This document shows, in pieces, positions 1-5,165 of a stretch of 5,165 nt of DNA (positions are counted from its first letter, which is position 1; the number at the start of each line of letters is the position of its first letter). The translations under genes were made by a program, and so were the position numbers. Source of the stretch: Acidobacteriota bacterium (lineage in GTDB: Bacteria > Acidobacteriota > Thermoanaerobaculia > Multivoradales > JAHEKO01); the NCBI GenBank assembly GCA_024638355.1, contig JAHEKO010000305.1, forward strand, positions 1 through 5,165, written 5' to 3'. The notes below the pieces were generated by a model, which ran no database searches, was not told the DNA's origin, and saw nothing but the letters and a program-made list of their open reading frames with translations.

Positions 1-1739
1 TCGACATAGCGGACCTCGGGCGGATCGAGCCGGTAGAGCAGCAGGTCGGGCCCGGAGCGGAAGGTCCCGGGTTGAAAGCGGGCGACCAGCTCGAGCTCGT
101 CGAAGAGTCGCCGGTAGCGCTCGGCGAACACCTCGTGGTGGGGGTAGAGCCGCCGATCGGGATCGAGAAACCGTACGTGCGCGTTGCGCGCCAGGAAGAG
201 GTAGTCCCAGCGCGGGTCGCGGATCTCCTCCAGCGTGAGGCGCGCCGCGTAGCGCGACTGACGCCAGGTGTGACGGCGAAAATGAAGGCCCGGAGTGTAG
301 GCCTCCTTGATGAACGACGCGCCCTGGGGCACGTTGGCATCGATCCACTCCAGCGCGAGCTGGCGGGTTCCGGGCCGCACCCGGCTGATGTCCCAGGCGA
401 CCGTGCCGAAGGCCGGTTGGGCCAGGAAGAGCCCCGTGAGCAGCGCGACCTTCCACGCTCCGGTCGGCCTCCCGAGACGTGGTGGCCAGGCGGCGAGACC
501 GGCCCCCAGAACGACGGCCGCGGCCGGCAGCAGCGGCTGCATGTTGCGTTTCACGACCACGTTCATGGTGAAGAGAAGCGCCAGGAAGAGCACCGGGAAG
601 ACCGCGAGAGCGAAGGTGCGGCGGCGCTCCCTGGCAGGCAGGAAGAAGAGGCCGACAATGCCGAAGGCGACGGCCAGGACGCCGAAAGCCCCGAGCACTC
701 CCTGGCTGTAGTAGGCGACGTTGCTGTCGGCGACGACCCCGATCCAGCCCTTGCCGGCGTATTGCCGGTAGCCGAAGAGGATGTCGGCGCCTTGGCTGTG
801 GTTGAAGACCGAGTCGAAGCGCAGCCAGAGCGCCGGCATGACGGCCAGGAGGGTCGCGATCGAAGCGAGGCCCGACCAGAGGAGCAGGAGGTTGAAATCC
901 CGCTTACGGATTCGCCAGTAGATCCAGATGCCGATGATGGCCACCGCAACGACCCCGGCCGGGTACTTGCTGGCCGCCGCCAGCGCCGCCGACACGCCGG
1001 CGAGCAGGTAGGCGTCGAGCTTTTCGCCGTCCAGGAGCCGGGCGACGAAAACCAGGGTCAGGGCGGCGAAGAAGCCGGAGGGCACGTCGCTGATGGCCAG
1101 CTGAGAGACCTCGTTGTAGGTCGGCGACAGGGCGATCAGGCCGCCGGCGAAGAGCCCCGCCCACAGGCCCGCCGCACGCCGTGCCGCCAGAAACACCGGC
1201 ACCGCGGTGAGAGCGCTGAGGGTCGCGCTCGTCAAGCGCAGAAGGAGCGGAGCCGCGTCCTCGGCGGCGACTCCGAAGATCGCTCCCGCCACCCAGGCGG
1301 AGACCTGCGGGAACAGCTCTCCGAGCCACAGGGTGAAGGCGCTCAGGTAGTAGAGAAGGTGCGGGTAGTGGAACTGCGTGGGGAGGAGCTGCTCGCCTTC
1401 GACGATCTGACGGCCGATCTTGAGGAAGATGCCTTCGTCGTTGTGGAAGTGCGTGGTCAACTCGAAGGCCAGACCGACGTAGCGCGCCACCAGGGAGATG
1501 CCGACCAGCGCGATCAGGCTCCAGGTGGCGAGCCGCTCTTCGCGGCTCTCCGCGCTCAGACCCCGGCGCACCCGGCCGACCAGGCCGGCCGCCAGCCAGA
1601 TCGCCGTCCACGAGACCAGCAGCCTGGCCGGCCACGCCGGGACGGCCGCGCCGGCGGCGTCGGCGAGCCAGACCAGCAACGTCGCCGCCAGCGACCCCCA
1701 CGCCACCGTCAGCCACCGAGTGTTGTTCGGAGACTTCAT
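1..1739 (-). CDS. Integral membrane glycosyltransferase, PMT_2/GT39-like (GT-C fold), 3' end missing
   Basis: The frame runs without a stop from an ATG at 1739 to the left edge (579 full codons), so the C-terminus is cut off. Hydrophobic stretches lie near residues 10-26, 39-55, 72-92, 127-142, 165-186, 189-206, 219-237, 243-279, 285-305, 346-368, 377-392, 400-418 and 429-440. A mostly soluble domain follows from about 446. Family-like signatures are the acidic pair D101-E102 in the first large loop (HFHNDEGIFLKIG), YPHLLYYL at 125-132, a second loop ending SQLAISDVPSGFF with D218 before a membrane helix, SKYPAG at 257-262, and KRNMQPLLPA at 397-406, resembling the R-x-x-x-P-x-x-P element of PMT_2 proteins. 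Known members transfer sugars from polyprenyl-phosphate donors to lipid or protein on the periplasmic face; donor and acceptor here are unknown. The soluble tail contains W465-I-D-A-N-V-P-Q-G and ends in SGPDLLLYRL, a pattern often near the C-terminus of such proteins, so probably little is missing (inference). It is divergent from dnaB. Upstream of the ATG there is only a weak G-rich stretch as ribosome site. Confidence 0.85.
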   Translation of the reverse strand, partial: MKSPNNTRWLTVAWGSLAATLLVWLADAAGAAVPAWPARLLVSWTAIWLAAGLVGRVRRGLSAESREERLATWSLIALVGISLVARYVGLAFELTTHFHNDEGIFLKIGRQIVEGEQLLPTQFHYPHLLYYLSAFTLWLGELFPQVSAWVAGAIFGVAAEDAAPLLLRLTSATLSALTAVPVFLAARRAAGLWAGLFAGGLIALSPTYNEVSQLAISDVPSGFFAALTLVFVARLLDGEKLDAYLLAGVSAALAAASKYPAGVVAVAIIGIWIYWRIRKRDFNLLLLWSGLASIATLLAVMPALWLRFDSVFNHSQGADILFGYRQYAGKGWIGVVADSNVAYYSQGVLGAFGVLAVAFGIVGLFFLPARERRRTFALAVFPVLFLALLFTMNVVVKRNMQPLLPAAAVVLGAGLAAWPPRLGRPTGAWKVALLTGLFLAQPAFGTVAWDISRVRPGTRQLALEWIDANVPQGASFIKEAYTPGLHFRRHTWRQSRYAARLTLEEIRDPRWDYLFLARNAHVRFLDPDRRLYPHHEVFAERYRRLFDELELVARFQPGTFRSGPDLLLYRLDPPEVRYV

Positions 1740-1805
1740 CGCCCCGGCTATTGTAGGGGAGCCACCGGAGTCGCGCGCCCCTGTGCGCGGGTCGGGTTTC
1801 CGCCC

Positions 1806-1834
1806 TTGAACGGGACCCGTGCTTGATAGACAAT
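1806..1834 (+). promoter_or_regulatory. Candidate sigma-70-type promoter for dnaB-alr
   Basis: TTGAAC at 1806-1811 and GACAAT at 1829-1834 are separated by exactly 17 bp. Each matches its consensus hexamer (TTGACA, TATAAT) at four of six positions. Transcription would start near 1841, giving a leader of about 25 nt that contains GGAG at 1848-1851 ahead of the dnaB ATG at 1866. The site lies in the only non-coding gap wide enough to hold a promoter for the plus-strand pair. This is a pattern match by eye; such pairs occur by chance, and promoter consensus in the unknown host may differ. Confidence 0.35.
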
Positions 1835-1865
1835 CGGAGGCTCTCCTGGAGTTCCCATCCGCCCG

Positions 1866-3215
<1,350 letters not shown>

Positions 3216-3221
3216 AGCACC

Positions 3222-4349
3222 GTGGCGAAGCCGTCACGGCCCGCCTGGGCGAGCGTCGACCTCGACGCCCTTGGCCGCAACGCGCGGCGCCTTCAGCGGC
3301 GGATCGATCCGGCGCGCCTTCTCGCGGTCGTCAAGGCCGATGCCTACGGACATGGCGCCGACAGGGTCGCCCGCCGGCTGGAGGCCGAAGGGGTCGAGGG
3401 CTTCGCGGTGGCCTTCGCGGCCGAGGGGGTCGCCCTGCGGGAGGCGGGCGTCGAGTCGCTGGTCCTGGTCCTGGGGCCGGCGCAGAGGGCGGAGCTCGAC
3501 AGCTACGCGCGCTACTCCTTGACGCCCACCATCTCCGACCTCGAGCGGCTCGAGCTGTGGGAGAGCTCGACCGCGGGGCAGTCGCCGGCTCGGCCGGTCC
3601 ATATCAAGGTCGATACCGGCATGAGCCGCCTCGGCTTGCGCCCCGAGGAGCTGCCCGAGGCGCTGGCGCGAGTGCGGGGCGCGCCGGGGCTCGAGCTCGC
3701 CGGCCTCCTGTCGCACCTCGCCGACGCCGACGAGCCGGAGAGCGAAGCGAACCCGCGCCAGGCCGAGCTCTTTGGACGCCTGGTCGAGCAGCTGTCCGAG
3801 ACCGAGCGCGAGCGGATTCACATCCACCTCGCCAACAGCGCCGGCGCGCTTCACCTCCGAGGCGTCCGCCACACCCTGATCCGCGCGGGCCTCGCGCTTT
3901 TCGGCGTCGACCCCACCGGCGCCGCCTCCGAGCTCGAGCCGGTCATGCGGGTCGAAGCCCGGGTCGCCGCCGTGCGCCGGGTCGATGCCGGCGACCGCGT
4001 GGGCTACGGCGGTACCTGGGAAGCGCGCCGCCCGGGCCGCCTGGCGGTGATCCCGCTCGGCTACGGCGATGGCTACCCCTGGCGGCTGTCGAACCGAGCC
4101 TCGGCGTTGATCGGCGGCCGGCGCGTTCCGCTGGTAGGCAGGGTCAGCATGGACATGCTGATCGCCGACGTCACCGACCTCGCGGTGGAGCTGGGCGACC
4201 CGGTCGTTCTCCTCGGCCGCCAGGGCGACGAGGAGATCGGGGCCTGGGAGCTGGCGAACGCCGCCGGCACCATCCCCTGGGAGACCCTCTGCCTGTTCGG
4301 CCTACGCCTGCCCCGGCGCTACTCCGGCGACGCCGCCGCGACGCCGTAG
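3222..4349 (+). CDS. alr: Alanine racemase, PLP-dependent
   Basis: This 375-residue cytoplasmic enzyme interconverts L- and D-alanine and supplies D-alanine for peptidoglycan. The length is typical. The N-terminal TIM-barrel carries the PLP lysine K38 in AVVKADAYGHG. K129-V-D-T-G-M-S-R-L-G holds the equivalents of the carbamylated lysine (K129) and PLP-contacting arginine (R136) of the Geobacillus enzyme. HLANSAGAL (202-210) and R221 fit further cofactor contacts. In the C-terminal beta domain, Y262 in VGYGGTW is the second catalytic base, GYGDGYPW follows at 280-287, and M310-D311 lie in GRVSMDM. The GTG start at 3222 sits just before the conserved RPAWASVDLDAL opening, so it fits the family even though no clear Shine-Dalgarno is visible. 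Only 6 bp separate it from the dnaB stop, suggesting translation coupled to dnaB. The position matching Geobacillus Tyr354 appears to be L361 in this protein. Confidence 0.96.
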   Translation: MAKPSRPAWASVDLDALGRNARRLQRRIDPARLLAVVKADAYGHGADRVARRLEAEGVEGFAVAFAAEGVALREAGVESLVLVLGPAQRAELDSYARYSLTPTISDLERLELWESSTAGQSPARPVHIKVDTGMSRLGLRPEELPEALARVRGAPGLELAGLLSHLADADEPESEANPRQAELFGRLVEQLSETERERIHIHLANSAGALHLRGVRHTLIRAGLALFGVDPTGAASELEPVMRVEARVAAVRRVDAGDRVGYGGTWEARRPGRLAVIPLGYGDGYPWRLSNRASALIGGRRVPLVGRVSMDMLIADVTDLAVELGDPVVLLGRQGDEEIGAWELANAAGTIPWETLCLFGLRLPRRYSGDAAATP

Positions 4350-4351
4350 CT

Positions 4352-4378
4352 GCGGCAGGCTAGAGCTCGGGCTGCCGC
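4352..4378. terminator. Inverted repeat at the alr/purC convergent junction, possible bidirectional terminator
   Basis: GCGGCAG at 4352-4358 is the exact reverse complement of CTGCCGC at 4372-4378, with a 13-nt loop that includes the purC stop codon. It begins 3 bp after the alr stop and overlaps the last codons of purC. There is no T-run after the stem on either strand, so it is not a classical intrinsic terminator. It could still act as a transcript 3'-end hairpin or be a chance repeat in G+C-rich DNA. Confidence 0.3.
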
Positions 4379-5165
4379 CTGGTGATCCGCTCGAACGCCT
4401 CGACGTAGCGGCGGAGCGTCCCTTCGACGACCTCGGCCGGCAGCTCCGGCGGCGGCGACTCGTGGTCCCAGCCACTGTCGTCGAGCCAGTTGCGCACGTA
4501 CTGCTTGTCGAAGGAGACGGGCTCCTCGCCCGGCCGCCATTGCGACGCCTCCCAGAAGCGCGACGAGTCCGGGGTCATCACCTCGTCGATCAGCAGCAGC
4601 TCGCCGTCGAGGCGACCGAACTCGTACTTGGTGTCGGCCAGCAGCAGGCCGGCGGTCTCGAGGCGCTCGCGGCCCAGCGCGTAGAGTTTCAGGGTCAGCT
4701 CGCGCAGCCGGGCGGCCAGCTCCGCGCCGGCGCCCTCGACCAGCGTCTCGTACGAGATGTTCTCGTCGTGCCCGCTCTCGGCCTTGGTCGCCGGCGTGTA
4801 GATCGCCTCCGGCAGAGGCGAGGCTCGCTCGAGGCCCGCGGGAAGGGGAATGCCGCACACCTCGCCCGTCTTGACGTACTCCCGGTAGCCGCTGCCGGCC
4901 AGATAGCCGCGCGCCACGCACTCGAAGGGGACGACGCGCGTCTTGCGCACCAGCGCCGAGCGCCCCCTCAGCGTGTCGGCGTGAGGCGCCAGGGCGGCGG
5001 GAAAGTCGCCCGGATCGGTGGCCACGAGGTGGTGCGGCACGAGGTCCGCCACCTCCTCGAACCAGAAGTTGGTGAGCTGGTTGAGGATCTTGCCCTTGCC
5101 GGCGATGCCGGGAGACAGGACGTGGTCGTAGGCGGAGATGCGGTCACAGGCGACGATCAGGAGCA
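4360..5165 (-). CDS. purC: Phosphoribosylaminoimidazole-succinocarboxamide synthase (SAICAR synthetase), 5' end missing
   Basis: The enzyme joins aspartate to CAIR using ATP, giving SAICAR in de novo purine synthesis. The frame is open to the right edge: 267 residues plus two bases are visible and the true start lies beyond the window. A GTG at 5052 is internal, because the 37 codons before it encode conserved family sequence (CDRISAYDHVLSPGI, then GKGKILNQLTNFWF). Other signatures, in visible-residue numbering, are KTRVVPFECVARGYLAGSG (about 74-92), PATKAESGHDENIS (about 124-137) in the substrate-binding region, ADTKYEFG (176-183), LIDEVMTPDSSRFW (191-204) and SFDKQYVRNWL (217-227). The spacing fits the longer, roughly 290-300-residue class of SAICAR synthetases (yeast Ade1-like) rather than the short one of about 240 residues. 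About 25-30 N-terminal residues, including the expected GKVRD-type segment, are probably missing (inference). It converges on alr with 10 bp between stop codons and is presumably transcribed independently of dnaB-alr. Confidence 0.95.
   Translation of the reverse strand, partial: LLIVACDRISAYDHVLSPGIAGKGKILNQLTNFWFEEVADLVPHHLVATDPGDFPAALAPHADTLRGRSALVRKTRVVPFECVARGYLAGSGYREYVKTGEVCGIPLPAGLERASPLPEAIYTPATKAESGHDENISYETLVEGAGAELAARLRELTLKLYALGRERLETAGLLLADTKYEFGRLDGELLLIDEVMTPDSSRFWEASQWRPGEEPVSFDKQYVRNWLDDSGWDHESPPPELPAEVVEGTLRRYVEAFERITRRQPEL

Noticed and set aside
72..1826. A 584-codon open frame on the plus strand covering nearly the whole glycosyltransferase gene
   Set aside because: Its translation is a low-complexity mix of R, E, G, D, Q and A without recognisable domains. 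It lies antisense to a frame with clear membrane segments and family motifs. Long antisense frames are common in G+C-rich genes.
904..1833. A 309-codon minus-strand open frame overlapping the glycosyltransferase in another frame
   Set aside because: It is Arg/Gly/Ala/Pro-rich with no motif, and is shifted relative to the real frame on the same strand. It also runs through the promoter region.
3557..4363. A 268-codon plus-strand frame within alr and a 200-codon minus-strand frame within purC (4319-4921)
   Set aside because: Both are Arg/Pro-rich frameshifted readings of well-conserved enzymes and have no independent support.

Overview
The window is a G+C-rich (about two thirds G+C by eye), tightly packed bacterial chromosome segment with four protein genes. 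In order they are: a membrane glycosyltransferase on the minus strand (3' end cut off by the left edge), the replicative helicase gene dnaB and the alanine racemase gene alr on the plus strand, and the SAICAR synthetase gene purC on the minus strand (5' end cut off by the right edge). The high G+C, the DnaB helicase core and the large multi-membrane PMT_2-type glycosyltransferase would fit Acidobacteriota (perhaps a Thermoanaerobaculia-like lineage) or another high-G+C Gram-negative phylum. This is inference from style, not a marker-based assignment.

Layout: positions 1-1739 are one continuous minus-strand frame encoding at least 579 residues, with about a dozen hydrophobic segments followed by a soluble C-terminal domain. 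Positions 1740-1865 are a 126-bp divergent intergenic region that must hold the promoters for both the glycosyltransferase and dnaB; a plausible sigma-70-like pair for dnaB is visible. Positions 1866-3215 are dnaB and 3222-4349 are alr, separated by only 6 bp and probably one transcript. Alr and purC converge with 10 bp between their stop codons, and a short inverted repeat spans that junction. From 4360 the purC frame stays open to the right edge; its true start lies outside the window.

Functionally these are housekeeping genes: DnaB unwinds DNA at the fork, Alr supplies D-alanine for peptidoglycan, PurC acts in de novo purine synthesis, and the glycosyltransferase probably moves a sugar from a polyprenyl-phosphate donor on the outer face of the inner membrane. 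The dnaB-alr neighbourhood is known from many bacteria. I found no mobile element, CRISPR array, RNA gene, defence cassette or other sign of an undescribed system. The observations below are modest and mainly concern gene boundaries, regulation and residue-level details. The long additional open frames are antisense or shifted shadows of these genes, as expected in G+C-rich DNA.
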